Assembly (NCBI GenBank): GCA_900319615.1
Contig: ONPE01000015.1
Span: forward strand, 1 to 18,279
Direction: 5' to 3'
Length of the DNA: 18,279 bases
Source of the DNA: an uncultured Eubacteriales bacterium
GTDB lineage: Bacteria > Bacillota > Clostridia > Oscillospirales > Acutalibacteraceae
Part shown: positions 12,262 to 18,279 of the stretch, piece after piece
How positions within the stretch are numbered: position 1 is the first letter of the stretch
How the letters are laid out: every line of letters begins with the position of its first letter
Notes under the pieces: generated by a model
What the model was told of the DNA's origin: nothing
Databases searched by the model: none
Seen by the model: the letters and a program-made list of their open reading frames with translations, nothing else
Made by a program: the position numbers and the translations under genes

Positions 12262-13866
12262 TTACTCCTTATTTGCTTTTGGTTTACGTTTCGGTCTGAT
12301 CTTATGGCGGTCGTTAGCCTTAATGATGGTGTACACGACAGTGAATATGCCGTCGAGCACCATTATCGCGCCCAGCGCCAGCACCACCCACTGCATCACG
12401 TTCAGCGGAGCTAAGAGGATGACTATTCCGCAGCAGGCGTAAACGACTGACTTGACGACCTGTATAATGTAGATGAAGTCATGCGCCTCGTTCTTTTTGG
12501 CGGCGACGAAGCTCTTGTAAGCCACCACCAGAAGCCATGCTCCGCCGACTCCGCTGCCCACGATGAACGCGGCGTTCTCCTTGACCAACACCAACACGAA
12601 CAGCGTGACCGCCGCAACGAGGATATATACCCTCACCTTTTCTCTCTCAAAGTTCCACTTACTTTTGTACAGCGCAATGAAGGTGTATATCAGCTGGAAT
12701 ACCGCAAAGCCGCCCAGCAGTACCAGAATGATCACCTGCAGAGCGTTGCGCGGTATCGACAGCATGAGCACGCCGAACAGGATGAAAACGATACCCTCCC
12801 TGAGCTCGTTAGTTTTCATAAGCTGAGCGAACCTGCTTTTCCGGATCCGCTCGAAAACCGAGCCGAACACAACCTTCTCCGGTATCTTGGCGGCGGTCTT
12901 GAGAGTATCCGATCTGTACATATTCTTGATCAGGACGTCGAGTCCGCTGATGCCGGTCGCGAGGGCTTCTTCTATTGTCGTATCGCCGTCCTTGTCGTAG
13001 GTGTCGAAGATGATCCTCGTCATCTTCTCGCGTTCTTCGGTGGTGATATCGCTTATCCATTTGTCGGCTACAGCGTTTATCCACGCGCTGTCGGGGTCGA
13101 AATCCTTAGCTAAGGACAGCTTGCCCTCTTTGATCTCCCATGTCATGATATCGTGCTGCATGAGATTCTCTGCAGAGCTCGTGACGATCTTTGTATCCTT
13201 GATATCATGGGCGAACAGCCTGCCGAAAACGCTGTACCGCGGCATGATCTGAGTCGTCCTGCCGCTGATACGGTCGATGAGGCTGACGTCGCTGACCTCG
13301 GGACAAAGCCCGGGACCGTCGTTGTTGTATATCCTCACTACCCTGCCGAGCCTTACGTCGTCCAGATTACAGCAGCCGTACAGGGCGAGGTTGCCGCCCT
13401 TGCTGTGACCGCCGACATAGTACATATTGCCCTCGGTGATATGCTCCCCGAGATACTTTACCGAGCGCTGCTGTGCGTCGGTCTTCATATAGCTAATCAT
13501 GAAGTCCTCGCGCCATCCGACAAGAGTGTTGTCGGTACCGCGAAAGGCTATGTAATAAACATTGTCATATAATTGAAAGGTGATCGCAGCGAACTGGGTA
13601 GACGTCTTGCTGTCCCGGACGTCGACGGCGTCGCATATCTTTACGGTACCGAAACGGCGCGATTGTATCACCGCCTGCAAAAAGCTGTCGTTTTGAAAGC
13701 GTTTGCTCGCGCACCTGCGAAGCGGAGCCGGCTCGCCGTCGAACTTGTCGAGATCAAATGTGTAATACGCGAGCTGACACAGCACCAGATTATCGACGTC
13801 GGTGAATTCCTTTTCATAAAAGCTGAATTCCGAATACCAGCGAACATACTCAGTAAGCGAGCTCAT
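12262..13866 (-). CDS. Mbeg1-like (DUF2974) alpha/beta hydrolase fused to a C-terminal membrane domain
   Basis: This is a 534-residue two-part protein. Residues about 1-250 match Mbeg1-like/DUF2974 lipase-like proteins: DNLVLCQLAYYTFD at the start, YIAFRGTDNTLVGWREDF (105-122), the nucleophile elbow GGHSKGGNLAL with S155, NNDGPG with D183, and QHDIMTW with H238 as the candidate catalytic histidine. Residues 291-302 (DKDGDTTIEEAL) resemble an EF-hand loop but lack the final glutamate. Residues about 355-515 hold several hydrophobic helices in a repeated pattern like the HdeD/DUF308 family. The C-terminus is basic (RPKRKPKANKE). The ATG at 13866 overlaps the TtcA-like stop (ATGA) behind GGAGG. 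It may act on lipids or esters at the membrane; the substrate is unknown. Confidence 0.8.
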   Translation of the reverse strand: MSSLTEYVRWYSEFSFYEKEFTDVDNLVLCQLAYYTFDLDKFDGEPAPLRRCASKRFQNDSFLQAVIQSRRFGTVKICDAVDVRDSKTSTQFAAITFQLYDNVYYIAFRGTDNTLVGWREDFMISYMKTDAQQRSVKYLGEHITEGNMYYVGGHSKGGNLALYGCCNLDDVRLGRVVRIYNNDGPGLCPEVSDVSLIDRISGRTTQIMPRYSVFGRLFAHDIKDTKIVTSSAENLMQHDIMTWEIKEGKLSLAKDFDPDSAWINAVADKWISDITTEEREKMTRIIFDTYDKDGDTTIEEALATGISGLDVLIKNMYRSDTLKTAAKIPEKVVFGSVFERIRKSRFAQLMKTNELREGIVFILFGVLMLSIPRNALQVIILVLLGGFAVFQLIYTFIALYKSKWNFEREKVRVYILVAAVTLFVLVLVKENAAFIVGSGVGGAWLLVVAYKSFVAAKKNEAHDFIYIIQVVKSVVYACCGIVILLAPLNVMQWVVLALGAIMVLDGIFTVVYTIIKANDRHKIRPKRKPKANKE

Positions 13867-14702
13867 GCTTCTCCTCCGTTATCGTAGTCATCCGTGAATT
13901 TATGTATCTCTCCGTGCATCTTATACGCGAGAACGGTGTCGGTGTTGACGTTCCGCATACTGTTGAAGATATTCGCCTCAACGCGCGGATTGGTTTTTTT
14001 CAGCTCGCGGATAAGCAGCTTCGTCTCGAGCCGCTTTGACGAGCCGTCGTCCTCGCACGCTTCGGTAAACCTGCAAGCGCAGCGCAGAAAGCGCAGATCA
14101 TTCCTGTCGCGCCAGTTCTCTATGTCCTTCTCGCGGACGTAGTACAGCGGCCTTATCAGCTCCATGCCGTCGTAGTTCTGCGAGTGGAGCTTCGGCATCA
14201 TCGTCTGTATCTGACCGCCCCACAGCATACCCATGAGGTTCGTCTCTATCACGTCGTCATAGTGATGGCCGAGAGCTATCTTGTTGCAGCCGAGCTCACG
14301 CGCGCGCTGATACAAGAAGCCCCTGCGCATACGCGCGCACAGATAGCACGGCGACTTGTCTATCTTATATACCGCATCGAAGATACGCGTCTCAAAGATC
14401 TCGATGGGTATGTCGAGCTTTGCGGCGTTATCTTCTATCATCCTGCGGTTCTCTTCATTATAACCGGGATCCATCACGATGAACCTCAGCTCAAAGGGGA
14501 ATTTATCGTGGCGCTTGAGCTCCTGAAAGAGCTTAGCCATCAGCATACTGTCCTTACCGCCCGAGATACACACGCCGATGCTGTCGTTGGGATGTATCAT
14601 GTCGAACTCTACTATCGCCTTGGTAAAGGGGCGGAACAGCTTCTCTTTAAAGGCGCGGCTCGCTGTTATATCGCGCTCGTTCTTATCCTTCATATCCGTC
14701 AT
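13863..14702 (-). CDS. TtcA-family PP-loop ATPase, probable tRNA 2-thiolation enzyme
   Basis: This 279-residue protein has the PP-loop SGGKDS (47-52) that binds ATP to adenylate the target base. CYLCARMRRG (C119, C122) and CACRFTEAC (C208, C210, C216) supply the three cysteines expected to hold a [4Fe-4S] cluster, as in E. coli TtcA. GHHYDDVIETNLM (145-157) is the conserved PP-loop family segment. TtcA makes 2-thiocytidine at position 32 of some tRNAs; other members of this group act on different positions, so the exact target is inferred. The start ATG (14702) overlaps the upstream stop as ATGA, with only a weak AGGAAAA ribosome site, which points to translational coupling. The 4Fe-4S need is notable given the Suf-like genes next door. 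Confidence 0.85.
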   Translation of the reverse strand: MTDMKDKNERDITASRAFKEKLFRPFTKAIVEFDMIHPNDSIGVCISGGKDSMLMAKLFQELKRHDKFPFELRFIVMDPGYNEENRRMIEDNAAKLDIPIEIFETRIFDAVYKIDKSPCYLCARMRRGFLYQRARELGCNKIALGHHYDDVIETNLMGMLWGGQIQTMMPKLHSQNYDGMELIRPLYYVREKDIENWRDRNDLRFLRCACRFTEACEDDGSSKRLETKLLIRELKKTNPRVEANIFNSMRNVNTDTVLAYKMHGEIHKFTDDYDNGGEA

Positions 14703-15286
14703 TTTATTTTTTCCTGATATATCTTATGGAACGGCAGATGCGTCCACAGCATGGCGATGAACACCGACACGCTCATGAGCGGCGGATACACCGACGCCGA
14801 GAGTATCATGCCGATTGCTACTATCAATATCTCGGGGATGTACGTCATCTCCACGATCCACGCGTGTTCGTCAGAGTCAAGCTCCTCTATATCCACATGG
14901 CACTTGTACAAAGCCGCCGAGAGCAAAAGGTTGGCGAGTATGACCAGCATGACCGATCCGCCGTACAAAAGCTGAGCCAGCTCGTTCATGGGATCCTTTA
15001 TAACTACGCTCAGCGCGTAGGGTATCCATGAGGTCACGAACAGCATCAGCACCCCGAGCCACACGACCTTCTTATTGATTATCTGGATATGGTGCCACTC
15101 GTTGTGCAGACCTACCCACAACGAGCCCAACCAGAAGAAGGACAGCGCATAGCATATGTAGGATTCCCTGAGCGCCAGAACGTTCTCTAAAGTCACGGGG
15201 TCGGGCTTGGGCAGCTCCAGAACGAGTATCGTTATTATGATAGCCAGAACAGCGTCCATGAACGCCGCCAGTCTGTCTTTACTCAC
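14699..15286 (-). CDS. TMEM175-like (DUF1211) membrane protein, possible potassium channel
   Basis: This 195-residue protein has about six hydrophobic helices. The first, RLAAFMDAVLAIIITILVLELP, matches the TMEM175/DUF1211 pore helix, where the usual F-S-D is F-M-D here. LHNEWHHIQIINKKVVWLG and TSWIPY fit the conserved loop and helix 3. Bacterial members with this fold are leak-type potassium channels. I chose GTG at 15286 because GAGGTG (15298-15293) is 6 nt ahead; the frame extends to a TTG at 15346, but that stretch contains the promoter. An ATG at 15292 lies directly on the ribosome site. It is the first gene of the operon. Confidence 0.75.
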   Translation of the reverse strand: MSKDRLAAFMDAVLAIIITILVLELPKPDPVTLENVLALRESYICYALSFFWLGSLWVGLHNEWHHIQIINKKVVWLGVLMLFVTSWIPYALSVVIKDPMNELAQLLYGGSVMLVILANLLLSAALYKCHVDIEELDSDEHAWIVEMTYIPEILIVAIGMILSASVYPPLMSVSVFIAMLWTHLPFHKIYQEKIK

Positions 15287-15304
15287 GGTCATCACCTCAG
15301 AAAA

Positions 15305-15333
15305 AGTATAGCATAATACAAGAGCACTTGCAA
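15305..15333 (-). promoter_or_regulatory. promoter of the five-gene minus-strand operon
   Basis: On the minus strand, TTGCAA (15333-15328) and TATACT (15310-15305) are 17 nt apart. The predicted start, near 15298, leaves a leader of only about 12 nt, beginning at the ribosome site. Confidence 0.65.
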
Positions 15334-15377
15334 TCGCATATTTCAAAACTTTTCCCCTATTTACGCCAAATCACATA

Positions 15378-15406
15378 TTGCCTTTGTAAAACAAATGCGT
15401 TATAAT
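15378..15406 (+). promoter_or_regulatory. promoter of the sufC-sufB-like operon
   Basis: TTGCCT (15378-15383) and a consensus TATAAT (15401-15406) are 17 nt apart, with a start near 15413 and a leader of about 33 nt. It is divergent from the operon promoter at 15305-15333, about 45 bp away. No IscR- or Fur-like dyad is evident between them. Confidence 0.75.
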
Positions 15407-15445
15407 AGGCGTACAGCTCTGAAAGAACAAGGAGAAAACACAACT

Positions 15446-16180
15446 ATGCTTGAAATAAAGAATCTTTCCTTTGCCGTAAGCGACGAGGGCTCCGGCAAAG
15501 AGATAATCAAGGATATCAGCTTAGAGATACCGGACGGTAAGCTCTATGTCATAACCGGCCCCAACGGCGGCGGCAAGTCGACGCTCGCAAAGCTGATAGC
15601 CGGTATCGAAACGCCCACCTCGGGTCAGATCATCTTCAACGGCGAGGACATCACCGGCATGAACGTCACCGAGCGCGCCAACAAGGGCATCGGCTTCGCC
15701 TTTCAGCAGCCGGTCAAGTTCAAGGGCATCCGCGTCCTCGATCTGATCCGTCTCGCCTCGGGCAAAAAAATCTCCGTCACCGAAGCCTGCCGTTACCTCT
15801 CGATGGTCGGTCTGTGCGCCAGAGAGTACATCAACCGCGAGGTGAACTCGAGCCTCTCGGGCGGCGAGCTCAAGCGTATAGAGATAGCCACCGTGATCGC
15901 GAGGAATTCTCTGCTGACGGTCTTTGACGAGCCGGAGGCAGGCATCGACCTGTGGAGCTTCTCCAACCTGATCGACGTCTTCCGCAGACAGCGCGAGGAG
16001 ATAGCCGACCGCTCCATCCTCATCATCTCTCATCAGGAGCGCATCCTGAACATCGCCGACGAGATCATCGTGCTCGACAGCGGCTCTATCGTCGACCGCG
16101 GCGATAAGGACGAAGTGCTGCCGCGACTCATCGGCACGCCCTCAGCCGTCGACAAATGCCGCGGCGTTTATCAAGCGTAA
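15446..16180 (+). CDS. sufC: SufC-like ATPase of a minimal Fe-S cluster assembly system
   Basis: This 244-residue ABC-type ATPase is soluble, with Walker A GPNGGGKST (38-46), Q-loop FAFQQP, signature LSGGELKRIEIA, Walker B LLTVFDEPEAGID and H-loop IISHQE. These features, the length and the partner gene identify SufC rather than a transporter ATPase. The ATPase drives conformational change of the SufB/D scaffold during Fe-S assembly. The start is ATG 15446 with AAGGAG at 15429-15434; the frame continues up to an ATG at 15395, but that overlaps the -10 box and cannot be transcribed from this promoter. The partner gene starts 12 nt after its stop. Confidence 0.88.
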   Translation: MLEIKNLSFAVSDEGSGKEIIKDISLEIPDGKLYVITGPNGGGKSTLAKLIAGIETPTSGQIIFNGEDITGMNVTERANKGIGFAFQQPVKFKGIRVLDLIRLASGKKISVTEACRYLSMVGLCAREYINREVNSSLSGGELKRIEIATVIARNSLLTVFDEPEAGIDLWSFSNLIDVFRRQREEIADRSILIISHQERILNIADEIIVLDSGSIVDRGDKDEVLPRLIGTPSAVDKCRGVYQA

Positions 16181-16192
16181 AGGAGAACGGCT

Positions 16193-17116
16193 ATGGATCT
16201 GAACAAAATTCAAAAGTATCTTCTTAAAGAGATCGCCGATATCGACGGCTCCGTCAGCGGCGCGTACAACATCCGCTCCGACAGTATGTCTATCGGCAGA
16301 CAGTCGACCGAGAACGTCGAGATAGTCTCCAAAACAGGAGTAAGCGGCATGGATATCTTCATCAAGCCCGATACCAAGGGCGAGAGTGTGCATATCCCCG
16401 TCATAATCTCACAGAGCGGATTGAAGGAAGAGGTCTACAACGACTTTTATATAGGCGACAACGCCGATATCGAGATAGTCGCAGGCTGCGGCATAGACAA
16501 CTGCGGTAACCACGACTCTCAGCACGACGGCATCCACCGCTTTTACGTGGGCAAGAACGCCAGGGTAAAGTATGTAGAGAAGCACTTCGGCTCCGGCGAG
16601 GGCGCAGGCAAGCGCATCCTCAACCCCGTCACCGAGGTCTATATGGAAGAGGGCGGCGTCTGCGAGATGGAGATGGTGCAGATCAAGGGAGTCGACGACA
16701 CCCGCCGCACCACCGTAGCAGAGCTAAAGGCAAACGCCAAGCTGATAGTCAGGGAGCGCCTGATGACCCACGGCATACAGGAGGCGTACAGCGTATACAC
16801 CGTCAAGCTCAACGGCGACGGAGCAAACGCCGACGTAGTCTCCCGAGGCGTGGCTCGCGACGACTCGTATCAAAAGCTCGATCTAAAGATCGTCGGCAAC
16901 GCAGCCTGTAAAGGTCACACCGAGTGCGACTCCATCATCATGGATAACGGCAAGATACTCGCCGTGCCTGCTCTTGAAGCAAACGACGTCGACGCGTCCC
17001 TCGTGCATGAGGCGGCTATCGGCAAGATCGCCGGCGAACAGATAATCAAGCTGATGACCCTCGGGCTCACCGAAGCCGAAGCCGAGGAGCAGATCATCAA
17101 CGGCTTCTTAAGATAA
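16193..17116 (+). CDS. SufB/SufD-like Fe-S scaffold protein (SmsB type)
   Basis: This 307-residue SufBD-core protein is much shorter than SufB (about 465-495). The right-handed beta-helix region spans about residues 45-255. GHTECDSIIM places C245 at the position of the E. coli SufB acceptor cysteine (C405), and VHEAAIGKI gives H272-E273, matching H433-E434. Further cysteines are C99, C104, C157 and C239. The C-terminal LTEAEAEEQIINGFL helix is typical of SufC binding. A single B/D gene with SufC and no SufA, S, U or E fits the 'SMS' minimal system reported in anaerobes and archaea. AAAGGAG lies just before the ATG. It is co-transcribed with sufC and followed by a terminator. Confidence 0.85.
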   Translation: MDLNKIQKYLLKEIADIDGSVSGAYNIRSDSMSIGRQSTENVEIVSKTGVSGMDIFIKPDTKGESVHIPVIISQSGLKEEVYNDFYIGDNADIEIVAGCGIDNCGNHDSQHDGIHRFYVGKNARVKYVEKHFGSGEGAGKRILNPVTEVYMEEGGVCEMEMVQIKGVDDTRRTTVAELKANAKLIVRERLMTHGIQEAYSVYTVKLNGDGANADVVSRGVARDDSYQKLDLKIVGNAACKGHTECDSIIMDNGKILAVPALEANDVDASLVHEAAIGKIAGEQIIKLMTLGLTEAEAEEQIINGFLR

Positions 17117-17130
17117 TACGCAACAAAAAG

Positions 17131-17150
17131 AGCCACCCGAAAGGGTGGCT
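17131..17150. terminator. bidirectional terminator between the suf-like operon and the hydrolase gene
   Basis: A perfect 8-bp stem, AGCCACCC (17131-17138) and GGGTGGCT (17143-17150), has a GAAA tetraloop. The minus-strand side is followed by CTTTTTG, the plus side by TTCCGTTT, so it works best for the convergent hydrolase gene. Confidence 0.85.
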
Positions 17151-17156
17151 TTCCGT

Positions 17157-18086
17157 TTACAGATTTTCCTGCATGAACCGATCCATGATGCTGCGGTACT
17201 CCTCTTTGTGGAAGAGGTAGCTCTGACCGTGGCGCGCTTCGGGGAAGATATGCAGCTCTATCATGTCGGGGTTAGCTTCCTTGATCTGCTTGCTCATATA
17301 GCACGGCACAAGATTATCCTCCTCGCCGTGCATGATAAGGATGGGCACCTTTGTCTTTTTGACCTCGTCGGCGACTGTGGTCTCAGCAATATCAAACCTG
17401 CCGTAGATCTTTGCAGAAGCGCGGGCGAGGAACTTGCTCAAAGCCGCCGGTGTTTTCATATGGGTACTCCCGGCGAAAGCCATCTCATCCATAACGTCGT
17501 TGTAAGGACAGTCGGCAAGTATACATCTGACGTTCTCAGGCAGCTCCAGACCCGACGCCATCAGCACCGTGGCGGCGCCCATAGAGATACCGAATATGTA
17601 TATAGGCTTGTCGTCGCTGAACAGCCTGTTAGCCTTTTTCACCCACGTGAGGACGTCGTAGCGCTCGCGCATACCGAAGGTTATCGTGTGACCCTCGGAG
17701 CGCCAGTGGTTGCGCTCGTCCACCATGATGACATTGTAGCCCTTGTTGATCAGGTCGCGTCCTACTCCGGAAAAGTCGCGCACGCCCGAGCCGTGATATC
17801 CGTGGAAGAGTATGCATACGGGCATGCTCTCGTCGCCTCTGAAAAATCTCGCGCTGAGCCTGAGCTTATCATGAGAGCGCGTCGCTATGCGCTCGCATTT
17901 TCTTGCAGCCATTTCTTCGGTCGCTCTACGCGCGTCTTCAACATACGGATGCCCGAGCAGAATCTTCTCGAAATGCGTCTCGGTCATGCCCCTGTGCGGC
18001 ATATAGTATACGAAAAAATAGAATACGAGCAGCACCGAGAAAAACAGTATCACCAGTGCAGCTAAGATAATGAGTGCAATAGTCAT
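17157..18086 (-). CDS. membrane-anchored alpha/beta hydrolase
   Basis: This 309-residue protein starts with one long membrane helix (about 3-28, MTIALIILAALVILFFSVLL onward). A serine hydrolase domain follows: the oxyanion-loop motif ILFHGYHGS (92-100), VDERNHWRSEG (122-132), the nucleophile elbow GISMG with S168, D257 in MHGEEDNLVP and H286 in EARHGQS complete a catalytic triad. It resembles the YqkD/BAAT-like group of peptidase S9-type alpha/beta hydrolases. The substrate is unknown. The ATG (18086) overlaps the stop of the upstream HAD gene as ATGA, behind GAGGTGA, so the two are probably coupled. Confidence 0.88.
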   Translation of the reverse strand: MTIALIILAALVILFFSVLLVFYFFVYYMPHRGMTETHFEKILLGHPYVEDARRATEEMAARKCERIATRSHDKLRLSARFFRGDESMPVCILFHGYHGSGVRDFSGVGRDLINKGYNVIMVDERNHWRSEGHTITFGMRERYDVLTWVKKANRLFSDDKPIYIFGISMGAATVLMASGLELPENVRCILADCPYNDVMDEMAFAGSTHMKTPAALSKFLARASAKIYGRFDIAETTVADEVKKTKVPILIMHGEEDNLVPCYMSKQIKEANPDMIELHIFPEARHGQSYLFHKEEYRSIMDRFMQENL

Positions 18087-18279
18087 TTTTTCACCTCTTC
18101 AAACCTGATATTTTCCAAATAATCTTTGACTTTGATAAGCGACGGCAGCACCGCATCCGCGAGCTTGAGCATCTCGTCGTCCGGCTGTAAAACATCCGGC
18201 ACCATCAGCGGATGCATACCGGCGTTGTGGGCGGCACGGATACCGTTGTAGCTGTCCTCAATCACCCAGCAGTCGGCAG
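18083..18279 (-). CDS. HAD-superfamily hydrolase, C-terminal part only (5' end outside window)
   Basis: The frame is open to the right edge and gives the last ~65 residues: ADCWVIEDSYNGIRAAHNAG, then MHPLMVPDVLQPDDE and a C-terminal helix ending EEVKK. VIEDSYNGIRAA is the acidic motif IV of HAD subfamily IA enzymes (beta-phosphoglucomutase or phosphoglycolate phosphatase type), which binds magnesium. The nucleophile motif lies outside the window, so the exact function cannot be judged. It is the first visible gene of a pair with the alpha/beta hydrolase. Confidence 0.8.
   Translation of the reverse strand, partial: ADCWVIEDSYNGIRAAHNAGMHPLMVPDVLQPDDEMLKLADAVLPSLIKVKDYLENIRFEEVKK

Noticed and set aside
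15287..15346. TTG start extending the TMEM175-like protein by 20 residues
   Set aside because: That stretch contains the -35 and -10 boxes and the ribosome site, and the family motif begins right after the GTG at 15286.
15395..15445. Upstream ATG for sufC at 15395
   Set aside because: It overlaps the TATAAT box, so it would precede the transcription start; ATG 15446 has AAGGAG in front.
17145..18065. 306-codon plus-strand frame opposite the alpha/beta hydrolase
   Set aside because: It mirrors a hydrolase with an intact catalytic triad, and it overlaps the terminator at its start.

Overview
The window is a GC-rich, chromosomal stretch from a Gram-positive anaerobe, most likely a gut member of the Clostridia near Ruminococcus/Oscillospiraceae. 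This is inferred from the glgBCDA operon with a separate GlgD subunit, a membrane-anchored RNase Y, a small DUF6514-like protein, a two-gene SufC-SufB/D pair and consensus sigma-A promoters with strong Shine-Dalgarno sites. I cannot name the species. No RNA gene, phage gene, transposase or CRISPR array was seen.

Layout. (1) 1-2600: a left-truncated ROK-like (ASKHA) gene on the minus strand, divergent from a DUF6514-like small gene. A PflX-type radical SAM gene follows, and its 3' end runs into a ~200 bp repeat element bounded by inverted heptamer repeats. (2) 2601-5126: rny on the minus strand with a promoter ~290 nt upstream, then an AT-rich intergenic tract. The tract holds a minus-strand terminator, a possible 41-codon ORF, three TGTACA sites and the dyad-rich glgB promoter. 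(3) 5127-11220: the glycogen operon glgB-glgC-glgD-glgA, closed by a terminator. (4) 11352-15333: a tightly packed minus-strand operon, in transcription order TMEM175-like channel, TtcA-like PP-loop protein, Mbeg1-like hydrolase fused to a membrane domain, PAP2 phosphatase and MmcQ/YjbR protein. Three of its four junctions are ATGA overlaps. (5) 15378-17150: sufC-like and sufB/D-like genes under their own promoter, resembling a minimal (SMS-type) Fe-S assembly system. (6) 17157-18279: an alpha/beta hydrolase behind a truncated HAD phosphatase/phosphoglucomutase gene on the minus strand.

How the genes fit together. GlgC (with GlgD) makes ADP-glucose, GlgA polymerises it and GlgB branches the chain, so the operon is a complete glycogen synthesis module without a phosphorylase in the window. 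The Suf pair could supply clusters to Fe-S proteins such as the radical SAM and TtcA-like proteins, but that link is inference.

Most notable: the apparently permuted ROK-like protein, a ~100-residue histone-H1-like Lys/Ala tail on GlgB, a missing ADP-glucose lysine in GlgA, the repeat element that supplies the end of a coding sequence, and the two-gene Fe-S system.
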